Of a stretch of 64,000 nt of DNA, positions 1 through 13,261 are shown one piece after another (the first letter of the stretch is position 1; the number at the start of each line of letters is the position of its first letter). A program made the position numbers and the translations under genes. This DNA comes from Echiichthys vipera (Eukaryota > Chordata > Actinopteri > Perciformes > Trachinidae). The stretch covers positions 22,922,062 to 22,986,061 of the forward strand of contig OY829662.1 of the NCBI GenBank assembly GCA_963691815.1, read 5' to 3'. Below the pieces are notes generated by a model, which was given only the letters and a program-made list of their open reading frames with translations, made no database searches and was not told the DNA's origin.

Positions 1-2300
1 AGACAGTTAAGAGAGCGAGCCTCTGTCCTGTTTGTTTCCCATCTCCATATACTCTCACTGTGTCCTTATTGCTATTATTTGCCTTTTTGGTTCCAAAGAT
101 TTTCTGAAGAAAGCACATTTTTGGTCCTGATGTATTTCTTAGTTTTGTGGTTGTTGTTTTTTGCCTTTGTTATATACATATATATTTTTTTTAAAAATCT
201 GTGGGTTGAAGCTGTATTTTCAGTACAGTGCTGAAACGGCACCCTTGGAAATGTCAGAGACACACAGAGCACATTTCAAAGGTTGCAGCAGTTTGGGGAA
301 ACTCAACCCACAAACACAAAAACACCCCGGTTGAATTGAATTCAGTCGACAAACTCATTCACTGTTTTTTTTTTTTTTTAGTTAACACGTGAGACGCGCT
401 GTCGATGCAGAGTTGTCGCTGCAGACGAGGGAAATCAGAGCAGATGGAGTCATGAGGGACACGTAGAGAGACCGAGGATGTTTTGAATTGCTTTTGCCAT
501 TAGGGCCAAATTACCGGCGAAGCAAATGGAGGGACGCGTCCACACGGTGTCAGGAGCGCCCCGCGGCCCAGCAGTGGCCACCTTTTGAACAATGAAACAA
601 TGTGTGGGTGGTTAGCGGAGGGACACCGCGGCTGTGACGGTGACAAGCTGAGCCATTAATCATTAGCTGACAGAATAACAACGTCACCTGCTGTCCTTTC
701 TTCTTTCTTTCTTTTTCCAGGGGGCACAGTGCGCTCAGGGTGAAGCTGAACCGAGGAGGGGCAATGTTGTTTTTGTATGATTGTGAAAACCGTGTGCAGT
801 AGGTCCAATGAGTATTTTTGACGCGCGTTACCTCTTTTTTTTCTTCTTCTTCTTATTCCTTACAAGTATTATCAGAAGTGTTGCTATGCATGCTTTTGCG
901 AGAGAGGAGGGGGGGGGGGGGGGGGGGGTCGGTCAGTCAGAGAATAATTTTCATTTGTGCATGAATTCAAATCCTAGTGCTGGAGGAGGACGATCTGGAG
1001 GAGGGCGGGGGTGTTTACAGAGCAGGAGCAGGAAAGAACGTGGATGTTATGTGATGGGAGAGTGTTCAGGGGAGAAGCAAGGGGCCCGCAGTCACTTTAC
1101 GGGTGCTGATCCTGTCCGCTTCAGTAGTCCGGGTTATCGGTGCTCTGCGCCTCTGTGGTCGCCGTGGTGATCACCAGCCATATCAGATGCGTAAAGTTTA
1201 ATCGGGTACGTCTGGACCCCCGTGGTTCTCCTTTATAATGAAAATAAAACTCCCCAAATGATAACCTCAACAACGCAGGGCCACGCAATGATAATTCTGC
1301 TTTAAGATCTCCGCGCAGAGCCGAGGCTGGTGATCTGACAGCAGCTGCCACACAGAGAGCACCGTCACGAACCTGCCCACAGAGACGCTCATTTAGCAAC
1401 GCGTCCACCTCACTCGTCCAGTCGGCAGCGAGCTCACGTAGAGGCGGTGTAATGGTCGCCTAGGCTCGTTTTTGCCCCTTCCAATTGGAGTCAATCTTAT
1501 GTGGAAGGCTGCAGAGGCGCGATGTAGAGGCGCGCCGGAACAGACGCGCGGGCTCTCCTCAGCCGCTGAGCCCGACTCCCCTGCGCTGCGCTCGAGTCAA
1601 CCCAGTGGGAGTGTTTTTGTACAGGGGTTTCATCGATGAGTTTGAATTGCATGTGGATTTTTTTTTTTAATGTCACATGCTCCGAAAGGCTCATTTATCC
1701 AAGTTTTATTTTTCAATAAGTGACATGTATTTTCTCACAGTGTTTTATTTTGCCATCCTTGTGTCTGCCTTCTGTTTATTCTCTTCATTATTATTGAATG
1801 TATATAATAAATAAACTGTTTGGTTTTTAGACTGGTCTGTGAATGCTTATTACCTGGGCTTTTCTTGGGTTTACACCAACACACTCCTATAATGATTCCC
1901 ACAAGGTCATAGAGCACACTGCCAGATATGTGTCTTGACCCTGCAGCTGGTAACCATTATGGTATTTCCTTCCCACAATTGTGTAAGGCTTATCATTTTC
2001 TTTCCAGCGTTTGGCTAGAACGAGGTTATCCAATCAGGAGAGAGGGTGCTTTAAAGAGACACCCACAGGAGATAAAGTTGTTTCTGATTAGACCTGGTCT
2101 CAGAGGTGAGAGGAATGCTGCAAGCTTGATTAGAGGCCAACCAGGAATCATTTCTCGCACTGTGCACAAACTTTCCTCCCAAACAGCCAGTGTCAGTCAG
2201 GGGATTGATAGAAGCCTCAGTGATTTACACCGCAAGACTGGTTGCATTGACCAAATTCTACTGCGCATTAAGCTCTTCCGCCACCTCCAACGTTTTCATT
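1..2300. other. Geneless stretch with CpG-rich blocks
   Basis: No exon with splice signals and recognisable protein similarity was found here. The sequence is locally CpG-rich at about 380-650 and 1100-1620 (many CG dinucleotides and cgcgcc-type motifs), against a generally CpG-poor background, so an unrecognised promoter or first non-coding exon is possible. There is a pure G run at about 908-928 and a CT-rich stretch at 835-855. The open frames here (for example 808-1170 and 1928-2353) are low-complexity or lack protein-like composition and are not called. Confidence 0.5.
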
Positions 2301-2319
2301 GCTGCCAAAGGAAGGAACA

Positions 2320-2500
2320 ATCTGGAACAATCTTTAATTGCATCTGGACTTAATGGCCGTAAATGGGTTGAATGTGGCGGGAAACCTCATATCCCTGCTA
2401 ATTGCTCCAATGCACAAGGGGCCAATTGCCAATTTGATGGCATGCTCTCTCTGAGTAATTGAAGCTGGGCTAATTGGAAGAATAGATTGAAGGCTGTCTG
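2320..2500. promoter_or_regulatory. Candidate non-coding regulatory element with TAATT(G) cores
   Basis: This unique, non-repetitive block holds several homeodomain-type cores (TTTAATTGC near 2333, CTAATTGC near 2399, GTAATTGA near 2456, CTAATTGG near 2470) plus CCAATTGCCAATTTG around 2422. It has no coding signature and no microsatellite. It resembles vertebrate conserved non-coding enhancers in composition, but that is inference: conservation cannot be seen from one sequence. Confidence 0.25.
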
Positions 2501-2788
2501 ATAAGAGGGGGTTGTGTGTGAAGATAGCATCTACTGAAGTGAGGAATTGACCTTTGTGGGTGGACGTCACTACAGGCCACTATGGGAGGAAAACAGTGAA
2601 TAGACTATCATAGAATCTACCTGGAAATGTTATTGTGGTTGGATCTAAATCACGTTTTATATTCTTTATTGTGTAAATGATATCATAAACAAGAGGTATA
2701 TTGTATAATATTATTTAATATAGCATTATACTTTCAGTGGCAGTTTTGCAGTCACTTGTGTAGTCTTTTTCTTGGTACGCCTACACAC

Positions 2789-2803
2789 TGCCCCCTGGTG
2801 GCT
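2789..2803 (-). promoter_or_regulatory. CTCF-like motif
   Basis: The plus strand reads TGCCCCCTGGTGGCT. Its reverse complement, AGCCACCAGGGGGCA, matches the core CTCF consensus (CCACCAGGGGGC) closely. It lies downstream of the GPRC5-type gene, outside any recognised repeat. CTCF sites commonly mark insulators or loop anchors; binding here is unproven. Confidence 0.4.
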
Positions 2804-2809
2804 CCGGTG

Positions 2810-4223
<1,414 letters not shown>

Positions 4224-4250
4224 AGAACCAGATTTGATAAATGACTTTAA

Positions 4251-7233
4251 TCAATATTCATCATATGGTTCCAGGTAGTTGGTGGTCTGCGGGCGAGGAA
4301 TGGTGTAATCTTTTTCAGGGTCGATGTCCTGAAACACAGAAACATAGAATCAAACATGGATCGCGTCGGTGCAGTTAACACCCATGATAAACTGTGCTTT
4401 CATCAACCCTACAGTGTAACTTAGCTATAATTGCCGTCAGTAGCCAAAGGTCACGGTGCTTAATTGCAGAGTATGTGAAGTCCAAACGTTAATCCTAATG
4501 GTTTATTACTCACTGTCACAGCGAATCCAGACTCGTAGGGTGATCGCAGCGACTGCCCTGTCCTCCTGCCTGAAGGGACACATGACACAGTTAGCTCATT
4601 ATCGCTTCATTATATACTGTTCATCATAAAGGCCCACAGTGAGAGCTGGGCGACTGATAGCCACATTTGTTTTAAAATGTTGGACGTCAGATCCATAATC
4701 GTTCTAGCGTGTGGTCATAATTCAGCATTAATGATGTCTTTCAGTGGATCTGAGCTTGCTGGCCGGACTCTGCTGCTTTCAGTTTTCAGTTTTCTTTACT
4801 AGCAGAATACAAATAGATTTCCACATTCTGTTATTTGTACCCAATGTGGAGTCTGAAACCGAAGAAATAACACATTTCCCCCTTAAATTCAAATTTGAAT
4901 TAATAAGTTGTAAAAAAAAAAAAGCTGTGTTGTATTTAATAAAGAAGGTTTGCTGCCACAGCCTAGCTAGCTTATGGCGGCTAATGTTAGCTAACGCGAG
5001 CAAACTTAGGACAGATATTTCCGTGCATGCCTAACCGACATTTGAGTCTGTTTGCTAACTTTATAAAACTTAGTTGTGTTTCCGTTTTATTACACAACAT
5101 AATTCTACAGTAGTCACTTGTTGCAAAAGGTAAGAAAAAATCAGGCTTAATAGCGTGGTCTCTCTTTAAAGTCATTTACTCTACAAGAACTGCTACAAGT
5201 CAGGTTCTACTCCTATCAGGGTGCTGGTCGGCCTATTTACAACTAAAACGACTGATTTAATTATTTATTCCATTATTATTATTATTATTCCTATGGAGCT
5301 AAAATAATTAGTCAATCAAGTGTTTAAGTAATGTTTAAGATTGGTTAGTTGTGCTCTGGTTCCATGTGAATATTTACTGATTTTCATTGTCCTCTGGTAC
5401 TAAATCAAATATAATTAGTTTTTGACCGGTGCTTATTATCTCATTTTCTCATCATCCCCTATTTTTGGACATTTTATAGACCAAATCAAAATGAACTGAG
5501 AATGAATAAAGAAAATATTTGCTAGTTGCAGCTTCAATATTTCTGCACGCCCCGGTATCAAAACCTGTCAGCTGATCACCACTAAGGTGTACTCATATTT
5601 GGCCCGGTTGATTCATGCCACGGCATGATTGCTCCTTGCTCATGCGTCATCATGTTGTTATACAACACACACATCGGTTGACGTCATTGCATTGCTTTGT
5701 TTTCTGAAAAGGGGTTCCGTAGACCCCTAGACTCCTCAGAGTTTTTGTGCATTTTGTCCAACTGCATTTGAATATTTTCATCTGACCAACTCTGCAGTTA
5801 AACACTCCACCTCTGCTTCAGACCACCGCCAACCCTTTCGGCTGCATTTTAGTTTAGGTCTGTCATGAGAATCATTTGCATATAAATAGTCATCAGGAGC
5901 GCATTTTAAGCTTGTGCTCCTGCTCGTTGTGCCGTGCCGTAGACCAACCCTTTCAACCGGGCCGGGGCTGGGAAGCGTGCCTTGCATAGGCACTCACACT
6001 ATTCAAATGACTTTAACCGTTTATCATGCTTGGGCAACGTACTAATAGTAAGTGTAGGTAGACCCCAAGTTTGTCTAACTAGGATGGCTTCTCACCTCTT
6101 CTGTTCACACTGTCAGTCTCAAAGCTTCCGTTCTCTTTCCCTTCCTTGGGGCTGGCCAGTCCTGGGATATCAGCGCTGGGGCTGGTCCAGCCTGCAAAGC
6201 TCAGAGGGATATCCTTGGACTTGGCCTCCCCTCTGCAGAAGAAGGCGATTTGGGACAACCCATGCCCCATCAGTAACACCCAGCCATTTGCCACCAAGGC
6301 GATGCCAAGCACGGGGTCATCCCATTGTGGCCGGCGGCCCACTTCAGGGTTTCCCCTGATGAGCATAGTGATCCACACCACCCAGATGCAGGCGGAGAGC
6401 AGCAGTGTGAGGCAGAGCAGCGTGGCCTGTGCTTGGCTCTGCTGGCGGACGGCCCCTGTGTAAGTGTAGCTGTATGTGAAGCAGGTGCGGTGAAGGAAGT
6501 GCAGGGAGAGGATCAAGCTGATAGCCAGCAGGCACAGCACGTAGATCTGCAGCATGACAAATTCCTGCGGGCTATACTCGCAAGGTTTCCTGTCCCGGAC
6601 CAACACTATGATCAGCCACTGGGTAGAGATGATAACCTGCACGGTGAAGAGCCCAAGAGCCAGGGCGGGCTCCCCCCAGCCCCGGGCTGCTGCAAACCCC
6701 AGCAGAGCCAGGCAGTGAGCCAGCAGGCAGGAGAAGGCCAGAGAGAAGAGCACGCTGAAGAGGAAGATCCTGGTGGGGCAGGTCTGAGGGGTGAGGCGGA
6801 TGATAAAGGAGAAGGTGATGGCAAAGATCCCAGCTGTGGCCAACAAGAACATGGACATGCAGGCCACCGTGCCTCCGATGCTGTTGCGCTGGTTCCTTGA
6901 CGAAATACAGATCCACAGGGACCAGAGCAGCAGGCAGAGGAGGAGAGTCATGCTGAACAGGAAGCCTGAAGAGGCCAGGGTCTCCAGTACAATACCCCAC
7001 GCTGCCCGGCGGTCACACAGGTACCTGTAGATGGGGTTCAGTCGTCTGCCACAGCCTGGCACACCCTTCAGGGACGTATCATTTGAGGAAGGAGAGGAAG
7101 TGGTTGGGGTGTTGGTTGTGGCATTGACTGAGCTGCTGTTGGACGACTGGCATAGACAGGTGAGAGGGACATATAGGAGGAGGAGGAGGGGGAAAAGGGA
7201 TTTGTGCTTCTCCGATAAAAAGGCCATATTCAT
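4251..7233 (-). CDS. GPRC5-family (RAIG) orphan class C receptor, GPRC5A/D-like
   Basis: Three coding exons on the minus strand: 7233-6096, 4569-4514 and 4328-4251, giving 423 residues; splice sites are consensus and phases match. The start is the first Met (7233), with another Met at codon 3. Residues 1-28 look like a signal peptide (SLFPLLLLLYVPLTCLC), followed by a Ser/Thr/Asn-rich stretch with NSS, NAT and NDT glycosylation sites. Family landmarks follow: CGRRLNPIYRYLCD (61-74), the WGIVLE start of TM1 (79 on) and seven hydrophobic segments at about 79-108, 118-145, 156-180, 190-213, 224-247, 268-292 and 308-330. The WVVWITMLIRGNP and PQWDDP motifs resemble GPRC5D/GPRC5A more than B or C, and the short tail ending DYTIPRPQ...PYDEY recalls GPRC5A. 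These are plasma-membrane orphan receptors with a short ectodomain, linked to retinoic acid response in mammals. PDE6H and MGP nearby match human 12p. The exact paralogue is uncertain. Confidence 0.9.
4330..6095 (-). other. Introns 2 and 3 of the GPRC5-like gene
   Basis: Intron 4570-6095 and the shorter intron 4329-4513, each bounded by GT/AG on the minus strand. The larger one contains a diverged copy (about 5580-5975) of the TIR element found at 44871-45481. No other coding signal seen. Confidence 0.8.
5580..5975. mobile_element. Diverged copy of the 45-kb TIR element
   Basis: The segment around 5735-5830 (CTCAGAGTTTTTGTGC, then GAATATTTTCATC, then AAACACTCCACCTC) reappears with few changes at about 45078-45153 inside the element with inverted ends at 44871-45481. 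Both copies are in the same orientation. Ends are decayed and no target duplication is visible, so the limits are approximate. Confidence 0.6.
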
Positions 7234-8160
7234 TTTAGTAATCCACTTGGGGATTCAGTCCTTCCTTTTAAGTGTCCTTTGATATAGAAAATCTTTTCTC
7301 CTGAAACAAAATACAACAACATCAGATCGAGGTACGAGTTTCCTTAAGCACGTTAACAGCACGTTGACTGACAGTGCAAAACAAGCAGGATGAGAAAGAA
7401 AGACAGGATAACACGGGGTCACAGTGTGGAAAAGAAAAAGGTGGAGAGAGGTTTGACAGCGAGAGTGAAGAGAGCAGGAGGAGGGAGTGCGTAAACATGC
7501 CAGGACAAGGCTGAGGAGTGTGTTCGCCAGAGCTAAGAAGGGAGGGAGAAAACAGCTGCAACAATAAGGTGAGGCCGGGACAGAGCAGCACACATGAAAG
7601 GTAACTAGATTCTGCTGCATCCGCTTAGGTTAATGTGCAGCACAGATTGGAGGTGAGAGATATTCACTTCTGATAGGCGCTTGCCACTTCCTCCAGCCTT
7701 TAACAGAGCCTTTGTTTCAGCTTCAGAGAACTAAAGATGACCTTTAGTGGAATTATCACTCGATAAATACGACCCAGGCCCTCAACTCTGCCCTGACGCT
7801 GGCCTTCATTTGTATAAGCGGTCAGGAGGTCAACAGTGGGGGGGGGGATTTAGAAAACAATGGCTGGAAGTCACACAGCTTCAGGAGATTATTTCATCTT
7901 AATATAAGGGCATGAAGGTTTTGATCAGCCTGTTGATGACATTTGATGGGGATTATTAGCCAATTATAATAGATGTTGTTATACAAAACTGATTAAAGAA
8001 TGCATATAAATTCCCGAAATGTATTCAATATCATAAAGAAAATAGATAAATGCATGGTTGATTTAAAATATTAACGCTGCACCTGACAGTCATATCTCCA
8101 AAGCAGGACCAAACCAAACAAAACAGTGGGACTTACCTTTTATCCGTTGGGATGTGAGAG
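7234..8160 (-). promoter_or_regulatory. 5' UTR splice signals of the GPRC5-like gene
   Basis: The first coding exon is preceded on the minus strand by TTTGTTTCAG ending at 7301, so its 5' UTR part runs 7300-7234. A consensus donor (AAAG then GTAAGT) lies at 8137/8136, suggesting an upstream non-coding exon beginning above 8137, with a start I cannot place. The sequence between is intron-like. No TATA box is evident. Confidence 0.45.
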
Positions 8161-9181
<1,021 letters not shown>

Positions 9182-9781
9182 CCTGATGTGTGTGCTAGTA
9201 CCACAGGAATTCAAGTATGACGTAATTTATTTTAAGTACCCCACGCAGTTCCCTGTCACTGTGGAAATGGAAAAAATGAATTTGTGTGGATTCTCAGTTA
9301 CTCCGTGCTGATAGCATGTCATCACTTTGATAGTCAAACCATAGCAACCCAAGTTTCTGGGAAAAGCTGTAGAAAAACAAGAGCAATTTCAACAATATGA
9401 CTCGGTTTTCAACTGCATTCTTGACAGGTTGGATCTATTGGTTCATTTTTCTTAGAACACCTGAAACTTTGTGTCCACTTTTTGGGGTTTTGTAATACCT
9501 TTTTCACCGTTAAGTATGTGGGATTTATAATTGCGTATCCATAGGGCCTTCTACTCTTATTAGGACAGTGTGACCCAAGTGGACGAGTAGGAAGAAATGA
9601 ATGAAAAAAAAAGAAATGAATGACTTCTCTGCTATTTTCAAACTTTGCAAAATCACCCAGTTTGCCGGATTTGACCCTTTGGCGGGTCGGTTCTAGCCCT
9701 AGGACTGAATGTTTGACATCCGTGATATAGCGCTATCATCAGGTCAAATTTCCCATTTGTTGATTACTTTGGTTCATGACC

Positions 9782-10100
9782 AACGTGGTGGTTAGCACTG
9801 TCACCTCACAGCAAGAGGGTTGCTGGTTCAAATCCCGACTGGGGCCCTTCTGTGTGGAGTTTGCATGTTCTCCCCGTGTCTGCGTGGGTTTTCTCCGGGT
9901 TCTCCGGTTTCCTCCCACAGTCCAAAGACGTGCAGGTGTTAGGGTCATAAATTGTCCGTAGGTGTGAATGGTTGTCCGTAGGTGTGAATGGTTGTCTGTC
10001 TCTGTTCGTCTCTATGTGTCCTGTGATAGACTGGCGTCCTGTCCAGGGTGGACCCCACCTCACGCCCGATGTCAGCTGGGATGGGCTCCAGTCGGGGGGT
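9782..10100 (+). mobile_element. tRNA-derived SINE (copy 1)
   Basis: Begins with a tRNA-like head: an A-box-like GTGGTTAGCACTGTC at about 9787-9801 and a B box GGTTCAAATCC at 9825-9835. The widespread fish SINE body follows (TGTGGAGTTTGCATGTTC, TCCTCCCACAGTCCAAAG, GTCCAGGGTGGACCCC and GGGCTCCAG). A 20-bp piece is duplicated in tandem at about 9954-9993. A second copy lies at 20657-20975. Confidence 0.85.
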
Positions 10101-10103
10101 TTA

Positions 10104-10230
10104 TGCTAAATGGTAAATGGACTTGTACTTATATAGCGCCTTTCTAGCCTTCTGACTAACTTACGATGCTTTCACACTATTTGTGACATTCACCCATTCA
10201 CACCCTATCTATGAGCCAGCAAGCTAGCGT
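10104..10230 (+). repeat. Dispersed fish repeat fragment (AAATGGTAAATGGAC type)
   Basis: The motif TAAATGGTAAATGGACTTG followed by ATATAGCGCCTTTCTAG and CATTCACCCATTCACACC is a familiar interspersed repeat of fish genomes, directly abutting the SINE. Family named from general recognition only. Confidence 0.55.
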
Positions 10231-11241
10231 TACGGTTATGCTAGCAAGATTCAAAGTCAATAATATTGCGTATGGTTGACAAACAGTTAATACAATTTCT
10301 ACTAGGCTATATGTTAATCAACAAGATAAACTATCCAGCCATGGCACTGTCCCCCAAATCAATATCAAGATTTTCAATGATAGACCTTGTTACTGTTATT
10401 ATGAACACTTTGTAATGGGCACCCTGCAGGCAATCCGAATCAAGTATTCACCCAGACCATGGTACAATCTATTATATAATATATTTTTAAATTAATATTC
10501 AATATTGTTAGAGGGTTGATGTCAGAGTTGGATTCATATTTCATTCAAGCAGATTAGCATGTATAATTTATGAGAAAGAAACCAGTTTCTTGTTAATACC
10601 GTGATTCCTTTTCCCCTTCCAACAAAGAACCTTGTGGGAGTGTGTTGATGTCAGGAAGTCTTAAATGAGCGGTAATTATTATTAGATGTACTCAGACGAC
10701 ATTGTGGTTAAGACAACAAAGGAAATATCATCATGATAGAAGACTGCTGGGAAATGTTGGACTGTCATTTTGTTTCTCATCCAAGGGCGTAAATATTGAT
10801 ATCAAGTCATTGTTTCCCTTTGATTAATGTCACGCCTGCCATGCTTTTTTCATCTTTTATAAGGTATCCCAGAAAAAAAGGATGGACAACATGAGTAGTT
10901 AAAATATACACATTTTAATGCAGCTATCAGGACAGTTCAGTTGGTATCGTGCATGTGACACAAAACATGTATATGCCTTAGTTTTCTCTAAGGAGGGACG
11001 TGGGTTCAGATAGCAGCAAGGAGAGAGAGAGATGGGATAAAGGGAGTTCATCCTCCGTGACCACGAGAAAGAACATTGTAGTTCTCACCATTGCAGCATT
11101 ATATTGCACACTCTCCTTGGTGTTTACAGTGACCTTGTGCACAAGGCATAGAAAATACAAAGCAAAATAAAAGTGGGAGGAAATACAAAAGGTAGGATGG
11201 AAGACAAGGTCAAAAAGTTCAACGCTGAGAGCAAAATATTT
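10231..11241. other. Geneless stretch
   Basis: AT-rich intergenic sequence without recognisable exons or repeats, ending at the probable 3' end of the minus-strand phosphodiesterase subunit gene. Confidence 0.4.
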
Positions 11242-11245
11242 ACAT

Positions 11246-11251
11246 TTTAAT
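11246..11251 (-). terminator. Possible polyadenylation signal (ATTAAA) of the PDE6 gamma gene
   Basis: Minus strand reads ATTAAA about 390 nt downstream of the stop codon. It is the variant hexamer; no AATAAA was seen nearer on this strand. Tentative. Confidence 0.3.
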
Positions 11252-11641
11252 AGACAGCTAGAAGCAAATACAAGCTAGTAATAACTAGTGTTTTGCTTGC
11301 GTCCATTGCCGTGGGGTAGGAGTGGTGGAGGGGGAGAGGGGAGTCCGAATGCAGGGATGCAGGGGAAAGGGAGAAAGGTATGTGGAGTTCTTTTTCTCGT
11401 CTTCTCATTTCAAGTATATATACTATATAAACAGTATCATATAATAATATAAAAAGAACAACATTATTATGCTTTCCATCCACTTAGTGGAGTGAAGCAT
11501 GAGGTAGATAGACGAGAGGGTATAAGGGGGTTTGCTAGCAACCTTATCATGGTGTACCAGACTGGGGGAGGGGGGGGCAGGGTGGAGAGGATTAGACAGA
11601 GGAGAGGTACAGGCAGGCAAGGAAGGCAGGAGGCAGCAGGT

Positions 11642-11988
11642 TTAGATGATGCCGTATTTGGCCAAGTCGCTGAGCTCCATGTCGCCAAAGGCTTCCCATG
11701 GGCACACCACTGTGATGTCTGTGCCAAGACCCTCCATGCCGGGGATATCGTCACCAAAGCTGGAGGAGAGAAAACCAATTGGTCAGTGGCCTTGATCTGA
11801 CTGTTTACATTTAATACATCTGCATAGATGGAAATGTTCTCTTACCCCTTCTGGCCTGGCTTTGGGGCCTTGCTCTTGAATGTACGGGCCTGCCTCTGCT
11901 TGAACTTGGGTGGTCCCTTCTTGGGTGTGGTGGGGCCAGCTCCTCCAGTAGGAGCCAGGGCGCTTCCTGCAGGGGGGGCGGCGTTCAT
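11642..11988 (-). CDS. pde6h: Retinal cGMP phosphodiesterase inhibitory gamma subunit (PDE6H/PDE6G-like)
   Basis: Two coding exons on the minus strand: 11988-11846 and 11759-11642, spliced GG|GTAAGA to CCAG|C, giving 86 residues (family usual 83-87). The acceptor of the first coding exon is at 12004-12005, so 15 nt of 5' UTR precede the ATG. Residues 19-48 form the proline-rich polycationic region (TTPKKGPPKFKQRQARTFKS) that binds the catalytic subunits and transducin; Thr20/Thr21 are the region phosphorylated in the family. FGDDIPGMEGLGTDITVVCP (49-68) and the C-terminal LAKYGII (80-86) are the conserved inhibitory tail that plugs the PDE6 catalytic pocket until transducin-GTP removes it. 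It acts in photoreceptor outer segments. Rod (PDE6G) and cone (PDE6H) forms are hard to separate by sequence; pde6h is preferred because MGP and a GPRC5A/D-like gene are linked, as on human 12p. Confidence 0.93.
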
Positions 11989-12005
11989 TTCTGCTAAGGG
12001 CCTCT

Positions 12006-13139
12006 AAAAGACGGAAGACAGTTTTGGAAAAGTGTCATCACACAGAGATCGCAGTTTCATTTTCGTCCGCCTTCTCCTCTTTTATCCTCTGCTGCCCTCT
12101 GTTAATCCTGTTTCCTTCCCGGGTTTCAATGCCAATCAGTGGAGATTATGCAGATTAGTTTAAACAGCCAGATTAGCTCTAATCCCACTCTGATCCGCAG
12201 CAGACTAATTGCCCTTCTAGAACAACGGGGATGTCATGTGCAATGGGAACTCGGACTTTGAGTTTGGCTCTTTGACTGCTGATGTTGGTACGTACTTTAG
12301 ATATTAAACCTTAAGATACTGACTACCAAATGAGGAACTGTTCCAACCACGTCATCAGTGGATTAAAACGTGTCATAGTGTTGTTCTCTGACCTGCCAAT
12401 CTCTCGAATAAAACATCCCTGTCTGTCTCTCTTGGTTTAATCTCTGACCTGATCTTAAGCTGTATCCAGCCTGAGCTCCAGTTTTCACCCCGCCTTCCCC
12501 TGACTTAAGGCAATTTCACAGATGTGGAAAACCCCCCTCTTTGGCACATTATATAGCTCAAACATATGCACCACCTGCATCAGCAACAGCATCTTGATTG
12601 CCTGTGGAGAGTGTTCCAAAGGCTCCCCTGAGCAGACTGTTGCCCTACTCTGACAGTAAAGAGCTCTAGGAAACTGCGCCGGAGCCGCCCCACGTGTTAT
12701 CAGCCATCTGTTGCTGTCATTGTTGCCCCTTAAGTCAATGCTCTTGAGAAAACACACACAAACCTGCTCTCCCCTTTGAGTTTCTACTCATGCCTTGAGT
12801 CTTTTTTGTTTTTTTATCATTGCATTTCTTTTTGACTACATCTTTACTTGTACTTTTCTTTATCCACCTCTTAATCCATTTAAAGTGCAGCAGAGTGCCC
12901 CTTTGCTAGCACAAGTAGAAAATAATTTTCAGTCATTGCTCTTCTCTTCACCCGTGTTCAAACTTCTTACCGTTTTCTTGTATCATTCTACAGATTTAGC
13001 TAGCAATGCACAAATGTGTATCTGCATTAAAGCCATCCTTATCATCACACATAGTCTTCCTCACCTGAATTCTTCACTATTACCATGTGATCATTACAAA
13101 AGCTGAACCATTAAAGTTAAACATGTCATTAGTTCTCAC
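12006..13139 (-). other. Intron 1 of the PDE6 gamma gene
   Basis: Bounded by a donor at 13139-13138 (CAG then GTGAGA) and an acceptor at 12005-12004 (TCTTTTAG) on the minus strand. About 1.13 kb; contains the CRX-type cluster; no coding signal. Confidence 0.7.
12120..12215. promoter_or_regulatory. Cluster of CRX/OTX-type sites in PDE6 intron 1
   Basis: Within 70 bp there are GATTA cores at 12144, 12153 and 12171, a TAATCC at 12180-12185, GATCC near 12192 and TAATTG at 12206-12211. The density of K50-homeodomain (CRX/OTX) sites in the first intron of a photoreceptor gene suggests an enhancer. Function is inferred. Confidence 0.4.
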
Positions 13140-13261
13140 CTGTTATCACAGATATCCCAAGAGGCCACAGCCGAGCTCTGCTCACAGAGTTCTTCTTTGA
13201 TCTTCTTGAATTTGTGAAGTGTTGTCCGTGTCATGCTTTTATATATTCCTCTCTCTAATCC
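13140..13261 (-). promoter_or_regulatory. Promoter and non-coding exon 1 of the PDE6 gamma gene
   Basis: On the minus strand a TATA box TATATAAAAG lies at 13245-13236, with GGATTA (CRX/OTX site) only about 10 bp upstream at 13261-13256. Transcription should begin around 13205-13215. The exon ends at 13140 at a consensus donor (CAG then GTGAG) and would splice to 12003. TATA plus adjacent GGATTA is the usual layout of photoreceptor gene promoters. Confidence 0.6.

Noticed and set aside
808..1170. 120-codon plus-strand frame
   Set aside because: Phe- and Gly-rich products of TTC and GGN low-complexity runs; no homology or splice context.
1928..2353. 141-codon frame
   Set aside because: No recognisable domain; overlaps the candidate non-coding regulatory block and a second equally long frame.
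6146..6900. Plus-strand open frames up to 191 codons opposite the receptor exon
   Set aside because: Antisense shadows of the GPRC5-like coding exon; no splice or family signal.
9782..10100. tRNA gene
   Set aside because: A and B boxes are present but no cloverleaf with acceptor stem can be drawn, and the body is that of a SINE; same for 25472-25660.
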